DNA from: Candidatus Muiribacterium halophilum
GTDB lineage: Bacteria; Muiribacteriota; Muiribacteriia; Muiribacteriales; Muiribacteriaceae
DNA: 64,000 nucleotides
Direction of reading: 5' to 3'
NCBI GenBank assembly: GCA_023228995.1
Contig: JALOAD010000001.1
Coordinates: forward strand, 1-64,000
The notes beneath the pieces were generated by a model. The model was not told the DNA's origin. It made no database searches and saw only the letters and a program-made list of their open reading frames with translations. The position numbers and the translations under genes are program-made. Shown here one piece after another: positions 1 to 8,660 of this stretch (positions within the stretch are counted from its first letter, which is position 1; the number at the start of each line of letters is the position of its first letter).

Positions 1-133
1 TACCATTCGATATTTTACATCCATATAAAATATCTCTTTACCTTCCTTCACTTATAATACATCCGTATATTATATGCTTCGCAACGTTCACTCAAGTTAC
101 CGAGTAGATTTTTTTTTTGCTTTTGTTCAAAGA
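1..133. repeat. Interspersed repeat module C, copy 1
   Basis: This segment matches 4480-4610 almost base for base, and its right part matches 38233-38330; an inverted copy of its last part and right flank lies at about 34085-34205. It holds a short palindrome around the pair of CATCCGTATATTATATG-like words and ends in a T-rich tract. No coding potential was seen. The copy here continues to the right into sequence (about 134-190) that is shared with the inverted copy near 34 kb but not with the other two. Confidence 0.75.
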
Positions 134-316
134 AAATCCTTCATACTTTATTTTAATTGAAAATTTTCTAACGAATTCTCGTTAAATCTGTCATTCCGGC
201 ATGACTTTGTTTTTGTCACTAATGTCACAAAGTGACATGTCACGCTTTATCTGTCACAGCTTCACAGTTTTTTCTTTTAATTCGACATTCAACATTCGAC
301 ATTGGACATTAAAAAT

Positions 317-348
317 CTGTCATCCCGGTATGTTTCTGAGCCGGGATC
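317..348. repeat. CCCGG hairpin repeat, single unit
   Basis: A 7-bp perfect inverted repeat (ATCCCGG at 322-328, CCGGGAT at 341-347) with a 12-base loop, TATGTTTCTGAG. The same element recurs at 627, 4027, 4321, 5123, 23940 (inverted), 31712 (inverted, one arm mutated), 34221 and 34503 (inverted) and 37887. It always lies outside confident genes. Confidence 0.85.
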
Positions 349-570
349 TTCTTTAGCTTTATAATTACCTATTATTTCATCAAAGAAATATTAATTTATC
401 GGACCACATGAAATTTAACTTCCATGTAAAATTCCCTCTTACGATGTTCGCCTTTGCAATACATCCGTATATTGCATACTTCGTAACAGTCTCCATAGTT
501 CCTCTTAATTAATTTTCTTTGATTTCATTATTCAAAAAATTTCTCCTTACTTTATATTATCAATTTTTAA
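349..570. repeat. Interspersed repeat module B, copy 1
   Basis: About 220 bp nearly identical to 4056-4278, and present inverted at 34286-34500; a part is also at 4983-5065. It starts directly after a CCCGG hairpin. It includes internal palindromes such as ACATGAAATTTAACTTCCATGT (two arms ACATG/CATGT) and a GCAATACATCCGTATATTGC segment, and ends in AT-rich TTTTTAATTATTAATT runs. It carries no open frame with a ribosome binding site. Confidence 0.75.
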
Positions 571-626
571 TTATTAATTTTTAATTATTAATTTTTAATT
601 TTTAATTTTTAATTGCTTCATTAACT

Positions 627-712
627 CTGTCATCCCGGTATGTTTCTGAGTTCCTGTCATCCCGGTATGTTTCTGAGTTCCTGTCATCCCGGTATGTTTC
701 TGAGCCGGGATC
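627..712. repeat. Tandem 27-bp repeat (3 units) capped by CCCGG hairpin arm
   Basis: Three head-to-tail units of 27 bp, each beginning CTGTCATCCCGGTATG. Only the last unit carries the right arm CCGGGAT, so the array is an expansion of the left arm plus loop of the interspersed hairpin. Because 27 is a multiple of three it creates a false repeated frame. Confidence 0.85.
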
Positions 713-767
713 TGTTTTTGATTTTTTTCATTACAATAACGCAAAAAAATAATCATTCGGTATTTTA

Positions 768-903
768 GAGGCTGTTGAAAAAGTTATGTTTTCTTTTTTT
801 AACAAACAGCATGGTCAGGCCGACCTATGTAAGCTAAATTTAGAGTTCGGCACAGACCCTATTTTGTATCAATGTTTGAATTTTTTAGTTTTTCAACAGC
901 CTG
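768..903. mobile_element. MITE-like element, copy 1
   Basis: About 135 bp with terminal inverted repeats AGGCTGTTGAAAAA / TTTTTCAACAGCCT. The copy at 38081-38232 shares its whole length apart from a short internal insertion in that copy. The ends resemble those of some transposase-coding insertion sequences, but there is no open frame inside. The left flank (ATTCGGTATTTTA) is the same as that of the other copy; the right flank differs, and no clean target duplication remains here. Confidence 0.7.
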
Positions 904-929
904 TTAAGGACCGACCCCAAGGGTTTTCA
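904..929. repeat. 26-bp REP-like repeat, shared with 5257-5282
   Basis: The 26 bases here are identical to 5257-5282, where they form the end of the P1-peptidase gene. The complementary strand reads CCTTGGGGTCGGTCCTTAA, which resembles the GGGGTCAGGTCTT signature of the inverted repeats at 19551 and 20897. Confidence 0.7.
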
Positions 930-935
930 CAGTTA

Positions 936-966
936 TAAAAAAAGCCTTCCGAAGAAGGCTTTTTAA
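936..966 (-). terminator. Rho-independent terminator after the lipoprotein gene
   Basis: A 9-bp perfect stem (AAAGCCTTC at 941-949, GAAGGCTTT at 954-962) with a four-base loop, with A/T runs on both sides. It lies just past the stop codon of the minus-strand lipoprotein gene and could work in both directions. Confidence 0.85.
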
Positions 967-984
967 TAACTTTATATTTTCTAT

Positions 985-3804
985 TTAAGCATAAACTAAT
1001 ATTGAAATATATCTAACTGATTTTAAATTATTATTTTCATAATACTCAACATAATAACCTACTCGAGATTTATAAAATTTAAAGTTTCTTGTTATATTAT
1101 TATCTTCATCGTTTGGATATACTGTTAAATTAACTGTATTATCTACTATAGCAAAATTAATATAATCTAATGTTGTATCTGAATCTTTTTCATCTAATTC
1201 TATATTTCCAGATTTTTCATAATCCAATAAAATCTTAAATTCTTCTGTATAAATTGTTTCATCTAAATTAAGTATAGCAAATTCAAATCTACCATCTTTT
1301 AAATCATTCATTGTAGTATTTTTCATTTCTGATAAAATCCCAAATCTATCATTGTCTACAATTGTAATTTCATCAAAAGCTATTTTATCAAAATCAATTT
1401 CAAAATCAAAAATTTCATCGTTTCCATAGGTTAAAGTAACTTTACCTGAACTATCATCTACTTCCCAGTTTCCTAATTCTTCTTTATAATTATAAAAATT
1501 ATCAAACCACTTGTATTCATTTACAGTAGCTTTATAAGATAATCCTTGTCCTATTATTTTATAAGTATAATCATCATTAAAACTAATAATTCCACCATAA
1601 GAAGAATCTTTAGTATCTTTAGTAGAATAATCTGTATAAAATTTATTTATAAAAGTTTTTCCTTTTAAAAGATTTTCAATATTTTGTTTATTATCAGATA
1701 TTGTTTGTGGTAGTTTATCTTTGCTTATTTCTTTTAAAATTATATTACCTATTCCACCATTGTATTTAGTTTTAAAATCTGCAAGAAAATCTACATATAC
1801 TGCTATAATATTATTGTTATCATCTTTTCCTAATCTGTAAAATTTTCTAAAATTAGTATTTTCATCTTCTAAATTTTCCCAAACCTTTAATTCAAAATAA
1901 TTGTCAGAAATTTTAAATTTAGAATTTATATCTTTCCATTTATAATCTTCATATACTTTTTCATTATTTTCTGTAAAATCAAAATATGCCATTATTTCAT
2001 CTTTATCATTATAAACTGCATATATTTTATTTTTTATATCTAAATCATTCCACTTTGTAAATTCCTGCATTATTAAATTTTTTGAAAATGTATAAGTTGC
2101 ACCTTTAATATTATCCTTTGCTAGAGTTTTATCAATGCAAACATCAATATTTAAATCAAAAATATTTTTTTGTTTAATATTACACCAACTTTTAAATCCT
2201 ATTTTAAGTAAATTTTTATTTAATTCCCAACCATGAATATCATCACTTACACCACTGCCAAAACTTCTGTAAATATACATATTTTTTAAAGATAAACTAA
2301 AATCGTTATTATAATCAGTTGATTTAAAATCATAAATTGATATTTCATTTAAATCTAAAAGATCTTTTACAAAAAAGATTTTATTTTCAAAATCCTTTTG
2401 ATTAATTTTCTTTGGAGTTGTTTTTGAAATATAATCAAAATAAAAATCATTTAAATTAAGTATGTTCGGTCCACTATTATTATATACCCCATCATATTCA
2501 ACAGTAAAAATTTCAACATTATCTTCTAAATTTCCAATCATATACATTTCTATTTGAACACTATGATCATATAATTCAAGACAATAACTTCCATTAATTT
2601 CATCTTCAATTTGAATATTAAAAAAATCAATTCCATCAATTCCATAATTAAAACTATCACTAATACCTTCATTGTTATTTTCATCAGAAATAACAATTAT
2701 ATCTTGTGATTTTTTTTGTTTTAAAATATTATCAGGAGCAAAAAATTCGCCTTCCTTAAGGTCTTTTTTTGTTATTTTAAATATTTCTTTAAAAAACAAA
2801 ACTTCATCTTTATCAACAATTCTTAATCCTGAATTATTTGCATAAATATTAACTTCTTCTGTTATTTTAACATCTGTAATTTCAATCAAATTTTCATCTA
2901 AACTTGAATATGCAATATTGTTTATTTTTTTATTAGTAATTAAAAGTTTACCAGCTTCAACTTTATATTCACCTTCTACTTTATAAACTCCGCTATTTGT
3001 TCCCTTAATATAAATTATTCTTTCATAAGTATCTGTAGCAAATTTATATATTATACTTTCATCTTCTGATACATTTTCTATAAACACTCTAGAAATTAAA
3101 TCATTATCTTTTAATGGAGTACTTTTATCTTCAACTTTTTGTTTAAGATTTGATGTATCAATAATATCACCTGTTATACCATCTACAGATACAAATTTTG
3201 ATATTATTAAAGCAACTTTGTCATAATTTGTCTGATTACCATCAATAAATTGACCACCATCACTTAAAATATTTAATCCATTTTCGTCTTCTACTTTATA
3301 TTTATAAGAATTACCTTCTTTTTTTAGAATAACTCTTGGTAAAACTGTTGCTTTGTTTTTTTGAAGCATTTCTACCGGCAAAACTATAGTTGAAGGTAAA
3401 ATTGCACCTTTTATTTTAATATTTATTTTTGGTAAATATTTTTTTACTAATTCATCTGCTTTTATATCTGATAAATTCGCAGTATTACCTAGTAAATCAA
3501 TAAAATTAGAGCCTAAAATGTCTGAATTTTTTAAATCAATTCTAAAAAATCCATCTGAATCAATCGTTCCTATTTTTGTAATTCCTGCAAATTCTAATGA
3601 TATTTCTTCAATATCATTACTTGAAATTTTTGGAGCATTATTATTACTTGGTGCTGGGTTACTTGAACTATCTTTGAATAAATAACCTGAAATTGAAGTT
3701 ACAATATTATCTATTGGACTATCTTTTGAACTTCCACATCCTGTCCCAAACAACAATACAGCAACTAATAAAACTGAAATTAAAAAACTTTTTTTGTAAA
3801 CCAT
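985..3804 (-). CDS. Large lipoprotein of unknown function (939 aa)
   Basis: The protein starts with a lysine-rich n-region, a hydrophobic stretch and a lipobox ending Gly-Thr-Gly-Cys-Gly-Ser-Ser (cysteine near residue 23), so it should be a membrane-anchored exported lipoprotein. A good site (GGAGG) precedes the ATG. The rest is rich in Asp, Asn, Lys and aromatic residues and looks like a chain of beta-rich modules: several segments show an alternating pattern around 'YTY/YTF' and a 'GNWEVDDSSGKVTLTYG' type strand pair near residues 820-840, like lipocalin-type or other calycin-like beta domains, but I recognise no family. No enzyme motif was seen. It stands alone between repeat-rich regions and has its own terminator. 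Function unknown. Confidence 0.85.
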   Translation of the reverse strand: MVYKKSFLISVLLVAVLLFGTGCGSSKDSPIDNIVTSISGYLFKDSSSNPAPSNNNAPKISSNDIEEISLEFAGITKIGTIDSDGFFRIDLKNSDILGSNFIDLLGNTANLSDIKADELVKKYLPKINIKIKGAILPSTIVLPVEMLQKNKATVLPRVILKKEGNSYKYKVEDENGLNILSDGGQFIDGNQTNYDKVALIISKFVSVDGITGDIIDTSNLKQKVEDKSTPLKDNDLISRVFIENVSEDESIIYKFATDTYERIIYIKGTNSGVYKVEGEYKVEAGKLLITNKKINNIAYSSLDENLIEITDVKITEEVNIYANNSGLRIVDKDEVLFFKEIFKITKKDLKEGEFFAPDNILKQKKSQDIIVISDENNNEGISDSFNYGIDGIDFFNIQIEDEINGSYCLELYDHSVQIEMYMIGNLEDNVEIFTVEYDGVYNNSGPNILNLNDFYFDYISKTTPKKINQKDFENKIFFVKDLLDLNEISIYDFKSTDYNNDFSLSLKNMYIYRSFGSGVSDDIHGWELNKNLLKIGFKSWCNIKQKNIFDLNIDVCIDKTLAKDNIKGATYTFSKNLIMQEFTKWNDLDIKNKIYAVYNDKDEIMAYFDFTENNEKVYEDYKWKDINSKFKISDNYFELKVWENLEDENTNFRKFYRLGKDDNNNIIAVYVDFLADFKTKYNGGIGNIILKEISKDKLPQTISDNKQNIENLLKGKTFINKFYTDYSTKDTKDSSYGGIISFNDDYTYKIIGQGLSYKATVNEYKWFDNFYNYKEELGNWEVDDSSGKVTLTYGNDEIFDFEIDFDKIAFDEITIVDNDRFGILSEMKNTTMNDLKDGRFEFAILNLDETIYTEEFKILLDYEKSGNIELDEKDSDTTLDYINFAIVDNTVNLTVYPNDEDNNITRNFKFYKSRVGYYVEYYENNNLKSVRYISILVYA

Positions 3805-3808
3805 GAAA

Positions 3809-4056
3809 CCTCCAATGACATCATGCTATTATTTGTATTCTCTGATTAAATACATAAATTAGAGGATTCAATTTGTGTATTGAAGGTAATTATAAAGAAA
3901 TAAAAATTAAAGTCAAATAACTAATTGAATTTAATTGAACCCTCTGCTTAAATAAACAAAAATCAAATTAATGTCTTCTTGATCTACTTCTGAATTTTTG
4001 TCTTCCTGATACTATTCTGAATTTCTGTCATCCCGGTATGTTTCTGAGCCGGGATC
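3809..4056. repeat. Repeat-rich intergenic region with degenerate 27-bp units
   Basis: Upstream of the lipoprotein gene. It contains a CTCTGATTAAATACATAAATTAGAG box (3840-3864; this box recurs near 10368, 34042 and 63378), then decayed 27-bp units around 3978-4026 (recognisable TTCTGAATTT spacing) that lead into a complete CCCGG hairpin at 4027-4056. The lipoprotein promoter must lie here, but I could not single out a convincing -35/-10 pair. Confidence 0.6.
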
Positions 4057-4278
4057 TTCTTTAGCTTTATAATTACCTATTATTTCATCAAAGAAATATT
4101 AATTTATCGGACCACATGAAATTTAACTTCCATGTAAAATTCCCTCTTACGATGTTCGCCTTTGCAATACATCCGTATATTGCATACTTCGTAACAGTCT
4201 CCATAGTTCCTCTTAATTAATTTTCTTTGATTTCATTATTCAAAAAATTTCTCCTTACTTTATATTATCAATTTTTAA
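4056..4278. repeat. Interspersed repeat module B, copy 2
   Basis: Nearly identical to 349-570 over its full length, again directly to the right of a CCCGG hairpin and again followed by AT-rich TTTTTAATTATTAATT runs and then by tandem 27-bp units. The order hairpin - module B - tandem units is thus the same at both places, showing that a composite of about 400 bp has been duplicated. Confidence 0.8.
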
Positions 4279-4320
4279 TTATTAATTATTAATTTTTAAT
4301 TTTTAATTGCTTCATTAGCT

Positions 4321-4432
4321 CTGTCATCCCGGTATGTTTCTGAGTTTCTGTCATCCCGGTATGTTTCTGAGTTCCTGTCATCCCGGTATGTTTCTGAGTT
4401 CCTGTCATCCCGGTATGTTTCTGAGCCGGGAT
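4321..4432. repeat. Tandem 27-bp repeat (4 units)
   Basis: Units start at 4321, 4348, 4375 and 4402; only the last ends with the CCGGGAT arm. The apparent repeated open frames across it on both strands are products of the 27-bp period and lack ribosome binding sites; they are not genes. Confidence 0.85.
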
Positions 4433-4479
4433 CTGCTTTTGATTTTTTTCATTACAATAACGCAAAAAAATAATCATTC

Positions 4480-4775
4480 GGTACCATTCGATATTTTACA
4501 TCCATATAAAATATCTCTTTACCTTCCTTCACTTATAATACATCCGTATATTATATGCTTCGCAACGTTCACTCAAGTTACCGAGTAGATTTTTTTTTGC
4601 TTTTGTTTATAAAAACTACTTCTTTTTTTGAATTAGATTTTACATATAGATTCAAAAAATTGATATCGAGCGTAATTATGGAAGCTGTCTTAAGATTTTC
4701 AATAAGTATACAAATAAGAAATTCAAAGTTAAAAAGAATAAAATTATAAATAACTAAGATACATTAGAAAATCTT
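4480..4775. repeat. Interspersed repeat modules C and D
   Basis: From 4518 to 4775 this is virtually identical to 38233-38491 (about 255 bp), the longest repeat in the window. The left part (4480-4600) also matches 1-133. The sequence contains no frame with start and ribosome binding site of note, and the equal preservation of all positions suggests recent duplication rather than coding constraint. Confidence 0.8.
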
Positions 4776-5256
4776 AAGGAAATTACATGGAGGTAATTTA
4801 AAGCTGAACATGTAAGGAGAAAATTTATACTATGTAAATTTTCAACTGGTACCAAGATATCAATTGTTTTGAATAGTATAATTATTTAAAATATTGAAGC
4901 CATTAATTGAAAGACTTCTAACGAGTTCTCGTAATTGCTGACAGACATATTTTTTTAATCTTAATATAAAATCTAAACATAACGGTCTCCATAGTTCCTC
5001 TTAATTAATTTTCTTTGATTTCATTATTCAAAAAATTTCTCCTTACTTTATATTATCAATTTTTAATTATTAATTATTAATTATTAATTATTAATTTTTA
5101 ATTTTTAATTGCTTCATTAGCTCTGTCATCCCGGTATGTTTCTGAGCCGGGATCTCGTTTTTGATTCAAATATTGCCATTCCTACATTCATAATAATCCA
5201 AAAATAGACAAAAAACACAGAATAAGTATTTATTATATATATTTTCGTTGAAAACA
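4776..5256. repeat. Intergenic region: partial module B and one CCCGG hairpin
   Basis: 4776-4980 is AT-rich unique sequence in which I see no gene. 4983-5065 is a right-hand part of module B. 5066-5110 is a TTTTTAATTATTAA tract, and 5123-5154 is a single CCCGG hairpin. The remainder up to the P1-peptidase stop codon holds nothing I can name. Confidence 0.6.
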
Positions 5257-7266
5257 TTAAGGACCGACCCCAAGGGTTTTCAACCCGAGGATTTTCAAAA
5301 CTTTGTCATGATCTATTGCTAATGCTTGTCTATTATCTCTTCCATTCATTCCTGGAGAACAAAAAATTGCATTTATTATTGCTTCTTCTGTAGCTTCGAC
5401 TGTAGCTTCATAAATTGGATCTATATGCTCATCTGAAAGGAATTTTATTGTGAGGAATTTTCCGTCTGATACTCTTGGTATTCTGTTTGCTGTGCTAAAT
5501 GCAATTATTATTTCTCCTGATGTATAACCTGCATAAGAACCTGTTCTACCGAGTCCTAATGCTGCTCTTTTTGCTATTCTGTTAAGCTGTGATGAATTTA
5601 ATGGTGCATCTGTTGCTACTACGATTATTATTGAACCGTAATTAACTTTTCGTCTTATATCTTCTGATATTTCTTTATCTAAAATTCTTCCTACAACACT
5701 TCCATCTATTGTTAAATTTCGCATTTTTCCAAAATTTGATAATACTAAAACTCCTATGGTAAAACCGCCTTCTTTTAATGGTACAATTCTTGAAGATGTT
5801 CCGATTCCCCCAGCAAAATCACAGGTTACCATACCTGTTCCAGCTCCAACTGAACCTTGTTGTATTCTACCTGCTTTAGCATTTTCAATTGCATAAACAG
5901 CATCGCTTGCTTTATTTATACCAACTCGAACATCATTTAAAAAAGAATCATCTGTTTCACCAACAACTGGTAAAACAACATCACTTCTTACTCCAAGATC
6001 AGGGTAAATTTTTCTCATATAATTAATTATTCCATCATGAACTTTGCCAACTGACATGGAATTTGTTAGTAATATTGGTGTTTCAAGAAGTCCCCATTCT
6101 TTAACTTGAGTCAAACCAGCCATTTCTCCGACTCCATTTAATACAAAACCACCTGCAATCATCCTTCTCTGATAAATATCTTTTGCTGGAATTATTGAAG
6201 TTACTCCTGTTCTAATAGCTGATGCTTCATTTGAACCTAATATTTCAACATTATCTTCAATTCTTGTAAAATGTCCTACTCTAATTCCTCTTATATCTGT
6301 AATTGAATTGAATTTACCTGTTTCATATCTACCTATTGTTATTCCTTTGTTTCTTGCTGTTTCTCTTGATGAAACAACTTTTGAGCGATTTTTGCTTATT
6401 CCACTTCTTTTAACTGTATTTTTTATTACAATCTTTACAAAATCTGTAAAACTCAATTTAACACTTTGAATTGCTTTTCTAAAGCAACTGTTTTCAGAAA
6501 GATCACAGAACATATCAAAATTTGAAAAATATATTTGATTATTATTATCTACAAAAAAGTGAATTATCCCATAATCTCTTATTGAATTTTTTTTGATAAT
6601 ATTTCTACATGCTAATCTAATATTTTTTTTAATTTCTTCATTATCTTTAATTATATTCAAATTGCCATTATTGTCTTTTTCAAAAACTTCTATAATTTTG
6701 CTATTATATCCTTCAAGAAATACAGCAATTAATTCTTTATTATAACTTTTTTCAACAATTACACCTTCTAAATTTTGACTAGTTATTTTTTGTATTTTTT
6801 CTTGTAAAGTAGCTTTTGTGAGATTTTTATATATATTTGAATTATCAAAATGAATATTATCCCTAATATTGAACTTTTCAAAATCGCAAATGATATTTTT
6901 TAATTCAATTGAATTGTAAAAACTTCCTTCTACAGTCTTTATGCCATAATTAGCAATTACAGCTCTTGATATATTTAATCTATTATGTAAACTTAAAAAA
7001 GAAGTATTATTGCCTGTATATGCGATTTTCATAGATTCAAGTAAAGCAGGAAAAAATGTATAATCGTTATAATCAGTACGAACTCCCATATTCCAAATAA
7101 TATCAGGTTCATATTTTTCAATAAGTATTGCAGTATTATGCGGATTTTCATTTATTTCTAAAAATTCTACATTATAATTCAATTCTTTGAAAGAACGATT
7201 AATACAATCAATTGACTGCTTTTTTTTATCAATTGTGTTTTTACTACAGGCAATAATTATTTTCAT
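5257..7266 (-). CDS. Degenerate ATP-grasp domain fused to P1-family (DmpA) aminopeptidase
   Basis: Residues 1 to about 280 resemble the D-Ala-D-Ala ligase fold: an N-terminal 'KIIIACSKN' strand and a late 'SIRDYGIIHFFVD' strand. The metal-binding Glu/Asn segment that should follow is replaced by YFSNFDMFCD and no glycine-rich loop is seen, so this half is probably inactive as a ligase. Residues about 310-669 are a full P1 peptidase (DmpA / L-aminopeptidase-D-esterase): 'TDIRGIRVGHFT' at its start and 'GSVGAGTG' around Gly471-Ser472, the self-cleavage site where Ser becomes the N-terminal nucleophile. Known members remove N-terminal residues from amides, D-amino acid or beta-peptides. The last seven codons and stop lie within a 26-bp interspersed repeat (904-929). 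It is 12 bp downstream of an intact ATP-grasp gene, so ligase and peptidase probably act on the same small peptide; that is inference. Confidence 0.85.
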   Translation of the reverse strand: MKIIIACSKNTIDKKKQSIDCINRSFKELNYNVEFLEINENPHNTAILIEKYEPDIIWNMGVRTDYNDYTFFPALLESMKIAYTGNNTSFLSLHNRLNISRAVIANYGIKTVEGSFYNSIELKNIICDFEKFNIRDNIHFDNSNIYKNLTKATLQEKIQKITSQNLEGVIVEKSYNKELIAVFLEGYNSKIIEVFEKDNNGNLNIIKDNEEIKKNIRLACRNIIKKNSIRDYGIIHFFVDNNNQIYFSNFDMFCDLSENSCFRKAIQSVKLSFTDFVKIVIKNTVKRSGISKNRSKVVSSRETARNKGITIGRYETGKFNSITDIRGIRVGHFTRIEDNVEILGSNEASAIRTGVTSIIPAKDIYQRRMIAGGFVLNGVGEMAGLTQVKEWGLLETPILLTNSMSVGKVHDGIINYMRKIYPDLGVRSDVVLPVVGETDDSFLNDVRVGINKASDAVYAIENAKAGRIQQGSVGAGTGMVTCDFAGGIGTSSRIVPLKEGGFTIGVLVLSNFGKMRNLTIDGSVVGRILDKEISEDIRRKVNYGSIIIVVATDAPLNSSQLNRIAKRAALGLGRTGSYAGYTSGEIIIAFSTANRIPRVSDGKFLTIKFLSDEHIDPIYEATVEATEEAIINAIFCSPGMNGRDNRQALAIDHDKVLKILGLKTLGVGP

Positions 7267-7278
7267 ATAATATTAATT

Positions 7279-8319
7279 TCAATCCTCAGCATTTAAGGAA
7301 TTTTCAGCCTGCCATTTTTTAATTTCAGCTTTTTCTTTTCTTGATTTTATTCTTAACATTGCTGAATTCATTATTTCATTAATAAGCATATCAAAAGAAA
7401 TTCCAGCTTTTTTACATAATATTGGAAGATCTGAATGAATAGGATTAAGTCCAGCAAGAGGATTTACTTCTATAAATGATGGTTTATTTTTTCTATTGAA
7501 TCTAATATCAATTCTTCCGCCATCTCTACATTCAAGAGCTCTCCAAGAAGCTAAAGCTACTTTTGAACATTTTTTTATAATATCTTCTTCAGGAACTGTA
7601 TATTTAACAACATCAAGATATTCAGATTTAGTATGATAACCATAAACAAGCTCGGTAGTATTTTCTTTTAAATGACTAACTTCTATTACACCAGCAACTC
7701 TTGCTCGTTTACCAGTTCCAATTATACCAACTGTAAATTCTCTACCTGGAAGATATTCTTCAACTATAACTGGTTGTTTAAATTTATGTATTAATTCTTT
7801 ACAAATTTCCTCAAGTTCTTTTTTGTTATTAACAAGTGATTTACCTGAAATTCCTTTGCCTGTACCTTCAGCAACAGGTTTTACAAAAAGAGGATATGTA
7901 AGTTCAATTTTATCAATTTCATCAATTTTATTTACAACTTTAAATGGAGAAGTTTCAATACCAAAACTATTAACAACATGTTTAGCCATTCCTTTATGTA
8001 AAGTAAGAGCTAATACCATTGTATCAGAAAATGTATAAGGTATTTTATAAGCATCTAAAAGTGCTGGAACTTGTGATTCTCTACCAAATCCATAAAGTCC
8101 TTCTGCAATATTAAACACTATATCCCACTTTTTACCTTCTCCTAACGCTTTTACTAAAGAATTAATATTACCAATTCTTTCTGTTTCAAAACCACTTTTT
8201 TGTAGAGCTTTTTCAATACCTGATATTGTTTCTTCTGAATCAAATTCAGCAATTTCTTCACCTTTAAAACCAAGTTTAATATAATCATCTTTTAAATCAT
8301 AAGTAATTCCAACTTTCAT
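7279..8319 (-). CDS. D-alanine-D-alanine ligase-like ATP-grasp protein
   Basis: A 346-aa member of the ATP-grasp peptide-ligase superfamily. The Ddl-like N-terminal part has 'DIVFNIAEGLYGFGRE', comparable to the NxxHGxxGE region of Ddl. The central domain has the nucleotide loop 'PVAEGTGKGIS', and the C-terminal part keeps the metal ligands 'RIDIRF' (Asp) and 'FIEVNPLAGLNP' (Glu, Asn). It should therefore be active, joining two amino acids or peptides through an acyl phosphate. It is less similar to housekeeping Ddl than expected for a cell-wall enzyme, and its partner gene downstream joins a dead copy of the same fold to a P1 peptidase. The substrate is not known. The start is supported by TTGGAGGAGAA upstream. 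RimK-like or Ddl-like side enzymes are the alternatives. Confidence 0.85.
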   Translation of the reverse strand: MKVGITYDLKDDYIKLGFKGEEIAEFDSEETISGIEKALQKSGFETERIGNINSLVKALGEGKKWDIVFNIAEGLYGFGRESQVPALLDAYKIPYTFSDTMVLALTLHKGMAKHVVNSFGIETSPFKVVNKIDEIDKIELTYPLFVKPVAEGTGKGISGKSLVNNKKELEEICKELIHKFKQPVIVEEYLPGREFTVGIIGTGKRARVAGVIEVSHLKENTTELVYGYHTKSEYLDVVKYTVPEEDIIKKCSKVALASWRALECRDGGRIDIRFNRKNKPSFIEVNPLAGLNPIHSDLPILCKKAGISFDMLINEIMNSAMLRIKSRKEKAEIKKWQAENSLNAED

Positions 8320-8334
8320 TTCTCCTCCAAATCG

Positions 8335-8655
8335 TTAGTCGCCATCAAAAGCATTTAATTTTTTTCTAATACTGTTAACAAAAATTTTTTTTGTCATAAT
8401 TAAAATTACGGCCTGCAAAGCCGAACTGCCGTTTTCTCCTCCGTTTTAAAATTGTTTTAAATCTTTAAATCTATAAAATGTTAGCACTCGCTTCGCTCGT
8501 TAGTAAAGACCTTTGGTCTAAGTTTAAACATCTCACTAAAACTCGTCAGAGTTTGCTTACTAGGAATATTTACATTCCGCTCACTAAAAAAGCGATAGCT
8601 TTTTTTCACTATCTTTCCCCGGTTCCTCCACGGTTTTCCCAGTCTTTCCCCGGTT
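8335..8655. repeat. Intergenic region with hairpin array C
   Basis: Between the ATP-grasp gene and glnS. From 8480 to 8611 five short inverted repeats follow one another: ACTCGCTTCGCTCGT (imperfect), AGACCTTTGGTCT, AAACTCGTCAGAGTTT, GGAATATTTACATTCC and a GC-GATA-GC hairpin with A6/T6 arms. They are separated by GTTAGC, TAGTAAA, CACTAAA, GCTTACTA and GCTCACTA. An 8-bp palindrome GTTTAAAC lies at 8522-8529. The same architecture with other stems occurs at 31587 and 38761. The 3' part (8612-8655) is pyrimidine-rich. Confidence 0.7.
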
Positions 8656-8660
8656 TTTTC

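Noticed and set aside
4289-4477. Repetitive open frame with a 9-residue period (KHTGMTGTQ-like) on the minus strand and its plus-strand partner
   Set aside because: It arises from the 27-bp tandem DNA repeat; it has no ribosome binding site and the same DNA exists in non-coding single units elsewhere.
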